Shown here: one piece after another, positions 33,859 through 43,412 of the stretch
How positions within the stretch are numbered: the stretch's first letter is position 1
How the letters are laid out: the number at the start of each line of letters is the position of its first letter
NCBI GenBank assembly: GCA_028564925.1
Contig: CM053033.1
Span: 112,963,252 to 113,027,251, forward strand
DNA length: 64,000 bases
Origin: Lithobates sylvaticus
Lineage: Eukaryota; Chordata; Amphibia; Anura; Ranidae
Direction of reading: 5' to 3'
Translations under genes and position numbers: made by a program
Notes under the pieces: model-generated
Database searches by the model: none
What the model was told of the DNA's origin: nothing
What the model saw: the letters and a program-made list of their open reading frames with translations, nothing else

Positions 33859-34180
33859 CAGGGGGTCCCCGACTTATGAACACCCGACCTACGAACAACC
33901 CCTACTTACGAACGGGGTGCTGCGGGGACCCTCTGCCATTTTTCGTTCTTTTTCGGCGTCTTTCGGCCGTTCTGCGCATGCGCGGCCATACGGAGCTTCG
34001 GAAAATGCCGGAAATGTCCGTAATTTGCCGCGCATGCGCAGAACGGCAATAGACGGAACATCGGAAATGTCCGGAAATCTCCGTATTTGTCGGTCTGCGC
34101 ATGCGCACCAACTTACGAACATTTCCGACTTCCGTACAGGCGGGCAGTCCCTAACGAGTTCGTAACTCGGGGACCCCCTG
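33859..34180. repeat. TA-flanked MITE inside the Tc1
   Basis: The ends CAGGGGGTCCCCGACTTA and (reverse) CAGGGGGTCCCCGAGTTAC are inverted, with TA at 33857-33858 and 34181-34182. It is CpG-rich with GCGCATGCGC words on both arms. TA duplication implies Tc1/mariner-type mobilisation. Non-coding. Confidence 0.85.
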
Positions 34181-34220
34181 TACTAGCAAGATGTACCTAA
34201 AAAAGTGGCCAATGAGCGTA

Positions 34221-34368
34221 GTTTGTTATCTAGTGGTGCCTCAAAAGTCCTGTACACCCATAATATAAATATATTCCTCCTATATTATAAAAACAGGGCT
34301 GAAGAAGCTTGTGGTGCCTGATTATGGTGCAGTTACAGTGATAGGGTATGCTTTGACACATGCTCACT
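34221..34368. repeat. Tc1-flanking segment shared with 40096-40237 (inverted)
   Basis: Sequence such as TGGTGCCTCAAAAGTCCTGT, AACAGGGCTGAAGAAGCTTG and GGTATGCTTTGACACATGCT occurs in reverse complement at 40096-40237, next to the same Tc1 terminus. Either the Tc1 inserted into this repeat before duplication, or both travel together. Confidence 0.7.
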
Positions 34369-34372
34369 TTAA

Positions 34373-34737
34373 AGCTGAACTCCAGGCATAAAAATGTTTT
34401 ATATAAATGTAATTCTTAGTAGCCATAAAGGATAAAAATACACTTTGTGTGCACAAAATGCCTTTGCAAACCGAGATATTATCTTGTAAAAGTAGCAATG
34501 ACATCATCACTGTGCTGTACATAGCTTGTGCAGACAGCAGAGCTGTGGGAGGGGCTCAGCAGATCCCACCCACTACAGAAGGGGTGGAGCCAAGACCAGT
34601 CACCCTACACAGGGGAAAAGTTGCACACTGGATTACTACACAGATTTGGAAGAAATACACAAAGCACTCCAAGATTAAAATAAGAATACACATGGTTCTT
34701 GTATTTAGATAATATTTGCTAGTTCCAAAATTCAGCT
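34373..34737. repeat. TTAA-flanked MITE
   Basis: TTAA at 34369-34372 and 34738-34741. The ends AGCTGAACTCCAGG and (reverse) AGCTGAATTTTGG are inverted. A CTTTAAAGCTGAACTCC-like end is also present next to the MITE at 39663. Non-coding. Confidence 0.65.
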
Positions 34738-34741
34738 TTAA

Positions 34742-35655
34742 CTCCGGAACTCCGGAGTATCTACCAAATCAAACTTTAAGGTGGACCTTTAATTTCGATT
34801 TTGGTGGGATCCTTTAAAATCAAACTTCCCTTGAAAATTACTTTCCTCCATCTTGCTTGTGTACAGCAGACCGTTGACTTTGACTCGATCATCCAAGATG
34901 CTAGTGGGGTCTATTATGGGTTTAACCTTCAACCTCAGCTGAGGCCCATCATAACATCACTCCGAGGCCTGACAGGCAAAGCACGCTTCCCTGCACCGGC
35001 AGGGTTAATAACGTACCCCGTCCACCTAGAACAGGCTGTCTAATTCTAGTTTTCACCGGCTTTTTCTTTGGTTGGGTGCCTGCAGCACCGCGGTTTCAAA
35101 TCATCAGGTGCCAAATCAGAAATGAAGGGATTACAGGTTCTGGGGCTGGACAGGCCCATCTGTCAAGGCGACGGGCAGGTGCCCACCCTTCTTTCCGTCT
35201 CCTCTGCTACCCCCCCTGTATGGGCAGAGCTGTCAACTCGCCGTGCACATTGCATTACAGTTCCATTAAGGAAACAGGGGCAGCAGAAAATGGCAGCTGT
35301 CAGCACTATCATCTATGTTGTAATTCACTGTACTTTTTCACCAACAGCATTTAAATAACTGTTCTACCTGCGGCGCCAATTTCTGCAGCTCCTTCCCGCA
35401 TTTGTGTGTTCTCTTAAAGATACAGCACACACATTTATCCCCTGCAGGTTAATGCACGTCTGAGTTTAGAAAGAACATTAGCGTAGTAGCTTTCCCGTTC
35501 CCTCTGTTGGCTTATTATCTCTCCTGACACTTTTTTTTTTGAACTGCTGTTCCATTTTTGTTCTCGCTTTGCCGTATTTATCCATGTAAAAGCCCACCTG
35601 TTGCACTTGAAAGCTGAGCTTTTAGCAAATAGGTAAACAAACATGAAATAGTGGC
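34742..35655. other. No gene identified
   Basis: GC-moderate sequence. Overlapping open frames at 35068-35358 in two phases have no recognisable domain. Confidence 0.4.
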
Positions 35656-35935
35656 ATGACATAGTTAGTCTGGTTGTAAAAAGACACAAGTCCATCTAGT
35701 TCAACCAATAAAGGATGGGGGGGGGGGGCATGGGAGATACATAAAATATATATATGAGAGCTGTTTTATGTGTCAAAGGATTTGTATTTCTGTCCATCCA
35801 GTCCTGAGATTTACACAGCTCTTCCACACAGCACTGCCATGTCTGGCAAGGGTGAAGACCTGATTTTAATTTCCTGATGCAGTTAAATAATACCCCCCCC
35901 CCCCCCACACCCTATTCTGCAGAGTATTGAAATCA
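35656..35935 (-). repeat. CR1-type LINE 3' tail fragment
   Basis: ACACAAGTCCATCTAGTTCA ACC at 35684-35706 is identical to the tail of the CR1 copy at 36975. The rest (CATGGGAGATACATAAAATA and on) is probably the same LINE's 3' region. A poly(C) run lies near 35894. Confidence 0.5.
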
Positions 35936-36205
35936 TGGGCTGAACGCTTCTTGTATGCAGCAGAACATCTTTACTTTCATGGAGGAAATCTTTATCATGG
36001 CTTTACATCATGTAGACAGAAACAGGAAGAGAACACAAACAAGTGCATAATTAGATACAGAGGGTACTTCCTCCCATATCATAGAATACATGAACTATAC
36101 ACTATAATACTACAGCACCACCTGTTGGCAAAGATAGGTATAATGCACACAGTATTGTCAGTTTAGTAACAACTTTACATTACTTGCTGCTATTCTTTTC
36201 CAACA

Positions 36206-36231
36206 CCCCCCCCCCCCCCCCCCCCCCCCCA
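36206..36231. repeat. Poly(C) tract, about 26 bp
   Basis: An uninterrupted run of C. It is G-quadruplex prone on the opposite strand and likely error-prone in sequencing. Confidence 0.9.
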
Positions 36232-36400
36232 GCTTGTGACTGGACCGTGAAAAAAGAAGCAGTAGCCTGGTGAGCTCATCTCTTTCTCCCTCTGTTCTCT
36301 TCTGTTAGACTGCACTTTGCACTGCATCGCACCTACCTGATTGACTCCCTTTGGTGCTTTTCCCTCTTCCTGTCTGAGCTCTGCCGTACAGGGACTGTAA

Positions 36401-36756
36401 TCCCCCGTACACACGGTCGGAAATTCCGACCACAAAATCCGTCGGATTTTGTCCGACACTGGTGTTGCATACACACGGTCGGACAATGTTGTCGGAAAAT
36501 TCGATCATTCTAAACGTGGTGACGTTCGTTACGTACGACAGAACTACATAGAGGCTAGTAGCCAATAGCTTGGGTCTCGTAATTTGATCTGAGCATGCGT
36601 GGCACTTTGTCCGTCGGAATTGGATTTTGTTGTCGGAAAATTTGAGATCCTGCTCTCAAAAAGTCAGATGGAGCCCACACATGGGCGGATTTTTTTCCGA
36701 CAACATGGTCCGATCGGACATTTTCCGTCGGAATTTCCGACCGTGTGTACGGGGCA
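36401..36756. repeat. Harbinger-type MITE, complete
   Basis: Begins TCCCCCGTACACACGGTCGG and ends CCGACCGTGTGTACGGGGCA, with TAA at 36398-36400 and 36757-36759. About 356 bp. Same family as 1-415 and 63158-63506. The 3-bp TAA duplication is typical of PIF/Harbinger. Confidence 0.85.
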
Positions 36757-37171
36757 TAATAGGTTGATGCAAAGCCAAACCCGGGTACATACACTACTTG
36801 CACTTAAAAACAAATACATTTAATGTGGAGTTGCAGTCACTTGTGTCTTCTATATATTTCTGGAGTTTAGCTTTGATTCTTATGACTGCAGTTTAAATGG
36901 CTTTTTCACGGAAAAAAACTGCTGACATTTGTAAAGTGCTGGCATCTAGAGGTTACATAGTTAGTTAGGTTACACAAGTCCATCTAGTTCAACCAATTAA
37001 AATAAAAAAATCATACAATCCCACATACACAATCCTATAACCACAGTTGAAGGTGAAAAACCCCAGCAAAGCACCCTTCAATTTGCTCCAGCAGGGAAAA
37101 AAATTCCTTCCTGATCTACCGAGAGGCAATTGAATATTCCCTGGATCAACTTTACCTATAAATGTCAGTAC

Positions 37172-37511
37172 CAGTGGCGGCCGATCATTAGGGGCGCCGC
37201 CCCCCTAGTCCATGCGTCTGGCCCCTAATCTACATACAGGGCACCAGACACATGGATTTGAATGGATTTGTTTTTTTAGAAGCACATGATTAGAGCCTGA
37301 GGCTCTAATTGGCTTCAAAAAGAGTGGGCTGCGCCCTGTGCCCACCCTGTTGTGTGACTTTAGCGAATTAATATTCGCTAATGTCTTCCTAATTCTCCTC
37401 CCGATTGGCTGGGAGTAGAAGCGACGACCGGGACACGGAGAAGACGGTGGGTGGTGTGTAGTTAGGTCTGTCTGCCGCCCCCCCTGACCGATGGAGCACC
37501 AGCCACCACTG
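37172..37511. repeat. hAT-type MITE with 8-bp target duplication
   Basis: CAGTGGCGGCC at the left end and GCCACCACTG at the right are inverted. A perfect GTCAGTAC stands outside both ends (37164-37171 and 37512-37519). An 8-bp duplication and CAG...CTG ends are hAT signatures. 340 bp, non-coding, inside the CR1 tail. Confidence 0.85.
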
Positions 37512-37628
37512 GTCAGTACCCAGTTATATTATGTATGATAAGGAAAGAATCCAGGCCTTTTTTAAAGCAATCTACTGAGTTGCAGAGAACAACCTCTGGA
37601 GGGAGTCTATTCCACATTTTCACAGCTC

Positions 37629-37984
37629 TTATTGCTTGAGACTGATGAAGAAGGCTTGCCTTTGAAACACGTCCCTATTGGTTACTGCACTCGCTGGGCT
37701 GATGGTACACACCTGACCACACCTGACCATCATCTCCTCAGACATCCATCCCGCTTCTGCTTACACCACCACGGCGGTTCCCGGTTACTCCGGCACCAGC
37801 TCTCCACACACCGAGTCCACACACTGCAGCTGCATTTGTATTGCTGGACAATACATCCCCTCTGGATCTCGGACCGCTACATTTTTGTATTGATCCCTGA
37901 CCCTTGTCTGTCTCCCCTTTCATGTTCATATAATTATATTCTTTATTAAACTGTGCTATGCCATGCCTACCTGGCGCCTCTCTG
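37629..37984 (+). mobile_element. Short hammerhead-bearing insert in the CR1 LINE
   Basis: About 355 bp that interrupts the CR1 sequence between CACAGCTCTTATTG and CTTACTGTGAAGAA; TCTTATTG/TCTTACTG may be a near-perfect 8-bp duplication. A hammerhead core lies within 15 bp of its left end. The rest is GC-rich, then TTTATTAAACTGTG, then a C/T-rich tail. No coding domain. It could be a PLE terminal fragment or a short non-autonomous retroelement. Confidence 0.55.
37642..37673 (+). ncRNA. Hammerhead ribozyme-like motif
   Basis: CTGATGA (exact consensus box) at 37642-37648, a perfect stem II AAGG-CTTG-CCTT, then GAAACACGTC with AC/GU stem III and a GUC site ending at 37673. Stem I is weak: flanks CTTGAGA and CCTATTGG hardly pair, so activity is doubtful. 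Confidence 0.55.
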
Positions 37985-38519
37985 TCCTCCCCCTCTTTTC
38001 TTACTGTGAAGAAACCTTTCCGTATTTGGAGATTAAATCTCTTTTCCTCCAGATGTAAAGAGTGCCCCCTTGTCCTCTGTGATGACCTTAAAGAGAGTAA
38101 CTCAACAGCAAGTTTATTATATGGACCACTTATGTGTTTATACATGTTCATCATATCCCCTCTTAATCATCTCTTCTCAAGAGAGAATAAATGCAGTTCC
38201 TCTAATCTTTCCTCATAGCTGAGCTCCTCCATGCCTCTTATCAGTTTGGTTGCCCTTCTCTGCACTTTCTCCAGTTCCCCGATATCCTTTTTGAGAACTG
38301 GTGCCCAAAACTGAACTGCATATTCCAGATGAGGTCTTACTAATGATTTGAACAGGGGCAAAATGATATCTCTCTCTCTCTGGAGTCCATACCTCTCAAT
38401 ACAAAGGACTTTGCTCGCTTTGTAAACCGCAGCTTGGCATTGCATGCTATTATTAAGCTTATGATCTACCAAAACCCCCAGATCCTTCACCACCATTGAT
38501 TCCCCCAGTTGTATTCCCC

Positions 38520-38736
38520 CTAGTATATCCCCCTTTTTTTGTATATAGTGCAAAAAAACACAGAGGTGACCAAATACCACCAAAAGAAAGCTCAATTTGT
38601 GGGGAAAAAAGGACATCAATTTTTTTTTGGGTACAGTGTCGCACGGCTGCGCAATTGTCAGTTAAAGTAACGCAGTGCCGTATAGCAAAAAATGGCCTGG
38701 TCATGAAGAGGGATAAATCTTCCGGAGCTGAAGTGG
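38520..38736. repeat. piggyBac-type MITE, right part
   Basis: Ends TTCCGGAGCTGAAGTGG then TTAA (38737-38740), and matches the right half of the MITE at 31450-32024 (AGAGGTGACCAAATACC, GGGTACAGTGTCGCACGGC). The left part is missing where the CR1 begins. The open frame that crosses 38519 joins two unrelated repeats. Confidence 0.75.
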
Positions 38737-38740
38737 TTAA

Positions 38741-39130
38741 TCTAGTTTCATACAGTATAAAGCCATTTCCAGTGGGGAAATCGGTTCTAGCTTCCATGCA
38801 CTTTAAAAAGGAGCCCCCTCCCCCATACATACCTCCCAACTTAGTATAAGGTATGTAGGTGAAGATGCACCACGTTACATGAACAATGAAGAATTAATAC
38901 GCAATAACTGATTAGTTAAACACACAAGTGATTTTTTTTTTTCATTGCTACTTTTTATTTATCCCAGGATCTGTGAAAACATGAAACACCAGTCCCACCA
39001 ATGCGCCACAGAAAATCCAGTGAATAATGCTAAGATGTGTTAGTTAATATTTTGCTGCCACTTTAAATTAAACAAACACCTAAAAATTCCAAGAGGTAAA
39101 TAGTGCCACTAAGTACAAACAAACAAGGCA
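38741..39130. other. No gene identified
   Basis: Includes CATACCTCCCAACTTA (38827), the end of a short repeat also seen at 32100 and 62330. Confidence 0.4.
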
Positions 39131-39655
39131 AGATATGTATATAGTATTTGATAACCATACACGTGCAGGATGGATCCATGCTTTCATGTTGTTTACGCCA
39201 AATTCTGACCCTACCATCTGCCATCTGGCAGCTAAAATGGAGACTCATCAGACCAGGCAATGTTTTTCCAATCTTCTATTATCCAATTTTAGTGAGCCTG
39301 TGCAAATTGTAGCCTCAGTTTCCTGTTCTTATCTGAAAGGAGTGGCACCCGATGTGGTCTTCTGCTGCTGTATCCCATCTGCTTCAAGGTTCGATGTGTT
39401 GTGCGTTCAGAGATTGTATTCTGCATACCTTCATTGTAACGAGTGGTTATTTGAGTTACTGTTGCCTTTCTATCATCTTGAGCCAGTCTGCTCATTCTTC
39501 TCTGATGTCAACAAGGCATTTTCATCCACACAACTGCCGCTCACTGGATATTTTCTCTTTTTCTGACCATTCTCTGTAAACCCTAGAGATGGTTGTGCGT
39601 GAAAATCCCTGTAGTTCAGCAGTTTTTGAAATACTCAGACCAGCCCTGGAGTTTA
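39131..39655 (-). pseudogene. Tc1 transposase fragment, minus strand
   Basis: Minus-strand reading of the N-terminal to middle part of the same Tc1 family as 32722-34218. 39495-39289 encodes LAQDDRKATVTQITTRYNEG and TTHRTLKQMGYSSRRPHRVP, the second half of the DNA-binding region, and continues toward the first catalytic motif near 39250. It lacks its own terminus and breaks off at CAGACCAGCCC near a MITE. Confidence 0.75.
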
Positions 39656-39662
39656 GCTTTAA

Positions 39663-40091
39663 GTGCTTTCACACTGAGGCGTTGGGGGCGTCGGCGGTAA
39701 ATCGACGCTATTTTTAGCGGCGCTTTACCGTTGTTTCAGTGGCACTATTTGGCCGATAGCAGGGCGCTTTTAACCCCCCGCTAGTGCCCGAAAAAAGGGT
39801 TAAAACCGCCCGCAAAGTGTCGCTGCAGCAGCAATTTGCCAGCGGTTCAGCGGTGCTGCCCACTGATTTCAATGGACAGAGGCGCTTTAGGAGCAGTGTA
39901 TACACCGCTCCTACAGCGCTGCAAAGATGCGGCTTGCAGGACTTTTTTTACCGTCCTGCAAGCGCCCCGCTCCACTGTGAAAGCACTCTGGCTTTCACAC
40001 TGGAGAGACAGGAGAGGCTCTTTACAGGCGATATGCAGGCACTATTTTTAGCAATATAATGCCTGTAAAGCGACTCAGTGTGAAAGCAGCC
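39663..40091. repeat. TTAA-flanked MITE, CpG-rich
   Basis: TTAA at 39659-39662 and 40092-40095. The ends (G)TGCTTTCACACTGAG and (reverse) GGCTGCTTTCACACTGAG are inverted. The core has CG-rich GCGC words and internal CACTGTGAAAGC copies. Its flanks match the unbroken site at 34368, which confirms the TTAA target. Confidence 0.8.
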
Positions 40092-40095
40092 TTAA

Positions 40096-40402
40096 AGTGA
40101 GCCTGTGTCAAAGCAAACCCTATCACCATAACTGCACTAAAACCAGGTTCCACAAGCTTCTTCAGCCCTGTTTTTATAATAAAGGAGGAATATATTATGG
40201 GTGTACGGGACTTTTGAGGCACCACTACATAACAAACTACACTCACCAGCCACTTTATTGGGTACACCTTGCTAGTACCGGGTGGGTTGGACCCGCTTTT
40301 GCCTTCAGAACTGCCTTCATTCTTCATGGCATAGATTCAACAAGGTGTTGGAAACATTCCTCAGAGATTTTGCTCCATAGTGACATGATAGCATCACGCA
40401 GG
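40096..40402 (-). mobile_element. Tc1 3' end plus shared flank, minus strand
   Basis: 40096-40237 is the inverted copy of the segment at 34221-34368. 40240-40402 is the Tc1 terminus CACTCACCAGCCACTTTATT followed by the end of its transposase gene in reverse (ATAGATTCAACAAGGTGTTG). The Tc1 stops at 40402, where Ty3/gypsy sequence begins. Confidence 0.8.
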
Positions 40403-43400
40403 GATCTTCTTTGTTGAGAAGAAGGAACACACACTCAGTTTTCACAAAACTAGATCTCCGGGTTCTTACAATTTAGTCCGGATTAGAGAGGGGGACAAGT
40501 GGTAGACAGCTTTCCGAACCCGTTTCGGACATTTTGAGTATGTTGTCATGCCCCTTGGATTATGTAATGCCCTGGCAATGTTCCAGCATTTTGTAAAAGT
40601 CTTTTTTACCCTCAGAAAACATGGACTCTATGCAAAAGCAGAGAAATGTGAGTTAGAGAAACAAACCATCCAATTCCTGGGGTTGATAATATCCACCAAC
40701 GGAATCGCCATGGACCCCAAGAGTTGCCTGCCCCAGTGGATAAAAAAGGGGTCGAAATATTTGTAGGATTCGCTAATTTCTACAGAAGGTTCATCAGAGG
40801 GTTCTCAGCCATTATTGCCCCCATCACTCAACTGACACGACAACACTCTCGATTTCAGTGGTCTCAGGAGGCCCAGGAAGCCTTTGATAAACTTAAAGTC
40901 CTGTTCACTTCTGCTCCAGTATTACAGCACCCAGACCCCACTCTTCCCTACATCCTGGAGCTAGATGCCTCGGAAGTTGCTACTGGAGCGATCTTATCAC
41001 AGCGCCAATGGCCTAAAGCTTTGCTCCACCCAGTAGCCTTCTTTTCAAGAAAATTAACTCAAGCAGAAAAGAATTATGATGTCGGTGACCGGGAGCTGTT
41101 AGCCATAAAGATAGACGGCTTTAGAGGAATGGCGATACCCGCTGGAGGGTGCAGCCCACCCTGTGATGATCTTTACTGATCACAAAAATTTGCAATACCT
41201 CAGGACTGCCAAATGTCTTAGACCCCGGCAAGCACGGTGGGCCCTGTTTTTCTCCCGATTTAACTTCCACATTTCTTACTTGCTGGGATCCAAGAATAGC
41301 AAAACTGACTCTCTTTCTCGAATGTTCTCAAACTCCTGAAGTAGCATCTCCCAGCACCATCATGTCCTCAGTATTTTTTTTACTATTACTAACTGATCTA
41401 AAGTCAGCCATACTGCAAGCATCTGCCCAAAGCCCGGAAACTGAAGTTTCTTCTCTAAGGAAGCAAGATGGATTCTTCTGGCATAACGATAACATTTTTG
41501 TAACACAAGAGAACAGGACTTTAGTTCTTAAAGCATGCCATGATCATCAGCTAGCCGGTCATTTTGGGGTACACAAGACCATTGAACTTGTCCAATGTTC
41601 CTTCTGGTGGCCAGGCTTGAGCCAGGACTGCAAAGATTATGTTGGTTCCTGCACAACTTGCCTTCACAGCAAAGGGAGTAACACTAAAGCCTGGGGCCTG
41701 TTAAGGCCATTACCAGTCCCGGACCTTCCCTGGAAAATGCTGCCCATGGACTTCATTGTGGATCTACCTCCTTTGGAGGGACACAGCACGTGCCTTTTAT
41801 AAAGGAGATAGTAAGGCTCCATGGCCTGCCCAGAAACATTGTCTCTGACAGGGGGGTACAATTTACCTCCAGATTCTGGAGAACTCTTTGCAGAGCCTTA
41901 GACATTGACGTCTGACTATCCTCAGCCTACCGCCCACAAAGCAATGAACGGACAGAAAGAACCGACCAAATCCTGGAACAATACCATCGGTGCTTTTCCA
42001 CTTTCTTGCAAGATAATTGGGAATCTCTGTCACCCTGTGCTGAATTTGCCTACAACAACTCCTTTGCCCGCAGTTCAAGACAGATTAACCTCCATCCTAA
42101 CCAACTATCAGGTTCTTCAGGAGGCCATTCCAAAAGCTCAGGTGGATTATGAAAGGAGACAGGGTCTGGCTGTCTACGGCTAATTTGAAACTCCCTTGCC
42201 CTTCGTGGAAGCTGGGACCAAGATTCTTTGGGCCATTTGAGATAAGGAGAGTAATAAACCCTGTGGCTTTTGAATTGACACTTCCACAGTCTTACAAGAT
42301 CCACCCGGTCTTTCATGTGTCTCTTCTGAAACCTGCCCCTGCAGACCATTTTCCTGGAAGAGAAGACCCACCACCACCACCTGTTACAATGGACGAGGAA
42401 ACTGAATTTGAGGTAGAGGCAATTCTTGATTGCAGGAAACGAGGAAGGCAAACTCAATATCTTGTCAAGTGGAAAGGTTACCCTCCTGAAGAGAATTCCT
42501 GGGATTCCGAAGGGAATATTCATGCTCCTAGATTGTTGTGTGAGTTCTTCAAAAGAAACTCTGAAAATATATCATGTTTGGGCATCCGGAGGCTGCCCAT
42601 AGGGGGGGCACTGTCAGGAGACTAGCTGGAGGAGAGTTGCCCAGAGGCCTGGCACAGTGGCCAATTTCCAATATGGCCACACCCGCACACGTTCGCCCTT
42701 GCGAAGACGTGTGCATGCTGGCGCATGCAATACTTGTCAGATCCTGGTGCCCTCTGGCCTTTAAAAAAGTGACTGCAGCAGGTGGACATTGCTGACTGGT
42801 CTTCAGCTTCCTGCTTCCTGTTCCTGTGTGTGCTTATGCTTCTGATCTCCTGTTTACTACCCGGCCTGCCCTTAGATACCTCTTGTCGCTCTCCCAGCTC
42901 TGACCTCGGATTGCCCACGGATCTGCTCTTGTCTCCAGTCCTGTGTATGACTTTGGCTTGCCTGACCATGTCTGTTCTTCTGTCTGCTGACCACTGGCTA
43001 ACCGACCTTGGCATCCTCCCCTGACTACACTTCCAGCTTCACCCCGTCTGCTGTGATCCACCCTGGTGCCTACCCACAGTACCCAGCCTGCTGTAACTAC
43101 CTGCAGTACTTACCTGTTGCTCCAGCCTGCAATCCATACTTGCTGAATCTAGCTTGCTGCAATCTCCACTGCAACCTGTTTCCTGCTGTGTGCAGTCTGC
43201 ACAATCATCAGCTTCACTGGGTCCTACTGCTTACTTCATCTGGTATCCACCTACAGAGAGATCTTTACACCTGCATCACCCATCTGTGGCACAGCCGGCA
43301 ATCCCTGCTTCTCTGGGCTTCTTGTTCCCTGTTTCCATCTTCAGGGACACCAAGCACTCAGCCGCAAGGAGGACCCTCTCAGCATTTCGGCTTCAGGACC

Positions 43401-43412
43401 AGGTACGTGACA
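40403..43412 (+). mobile_element. Ty3/gypsy chromovirus-type fossil with 3' LTR
   Basis: An old LTR retrotransposon lacking its 5' LTR, gag, protease and the start of RT, and broken in several places. Parts in order: RT end (about 40403-40800, with VVMPLGLCNALAMFQHF), RNase H (about 40880-41210, with LELDASEVATGAILSQ), integrase with HHCC-like and core regions (about 41440-42000), C-terminal DNA-binding part and a chromodomain (about 42400-42545), then a 3' LTR at 42612-43412. The chromodomain places it with chromoviruses. Its LTR is kin to the solo LTRs at 6947 and 12132. Confidence 0.85.
42612..43412 (+). repeat. 3' LTR of the Ty3/gypsy fossil
   Basis: Begins TGTCAGGAGACTAGC, ends GGTACGTGACA, 801 bp. 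It follows the chromodomain frame directly. The middle has CpG-rich GCACACGTTCGCC words, a CCTTTAAAAAAG box and a long C/T-rich half, as in the other two LTRs. Confidence 0.85.

Larger units (their letters stand above)
32722..34218 (+). mobile_element. Tc1-like transposon carrying a nested MITE
   Basis: The left TIR CACCCACTGGTCACTTTATT and the right TIR (reverse CGCTCATTGGCCACTTTTTT) have TA outside both (32720-32721, 34219-34220). A 322-bp MITE sits near the 3' end. Related pieces in reverse orientation lie at 39131-39655 and 40240-40402. Confidence 0.85.
36945..38519 (-). mobile_element. CR1-like LINE, 3' part, with two insertions
   Basis: Read on the minus strand it gives the C-terminal RT region (DLGVLVDHKLNNSMQCQAAV, PLFKSLVRPHLEYAVQFW, VQRRATKLIRGMEELSYEER, then LHLFSLEKRRLRGDMMNMYK). 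After the insert it continues with a WNRLPPEVV-like stretch and GRSGRNFFPCWSK, to a tail with ACACAAGTCCATCTAGTTC at 36975. This order matches CR1/L2-type non-LTR elements. 5' truncated, as usual. Inserted into it are a hAT MITE (37172-37511) and a hammerhead-bearing piece (37629-37984). Confidence 0.8.

Noticed and set aside
38496-38849. 117-codon frame
   Set aside because: It spans the join of a CR1 LINE and a piggyBac MITE remnant, so it cannot be one gene.
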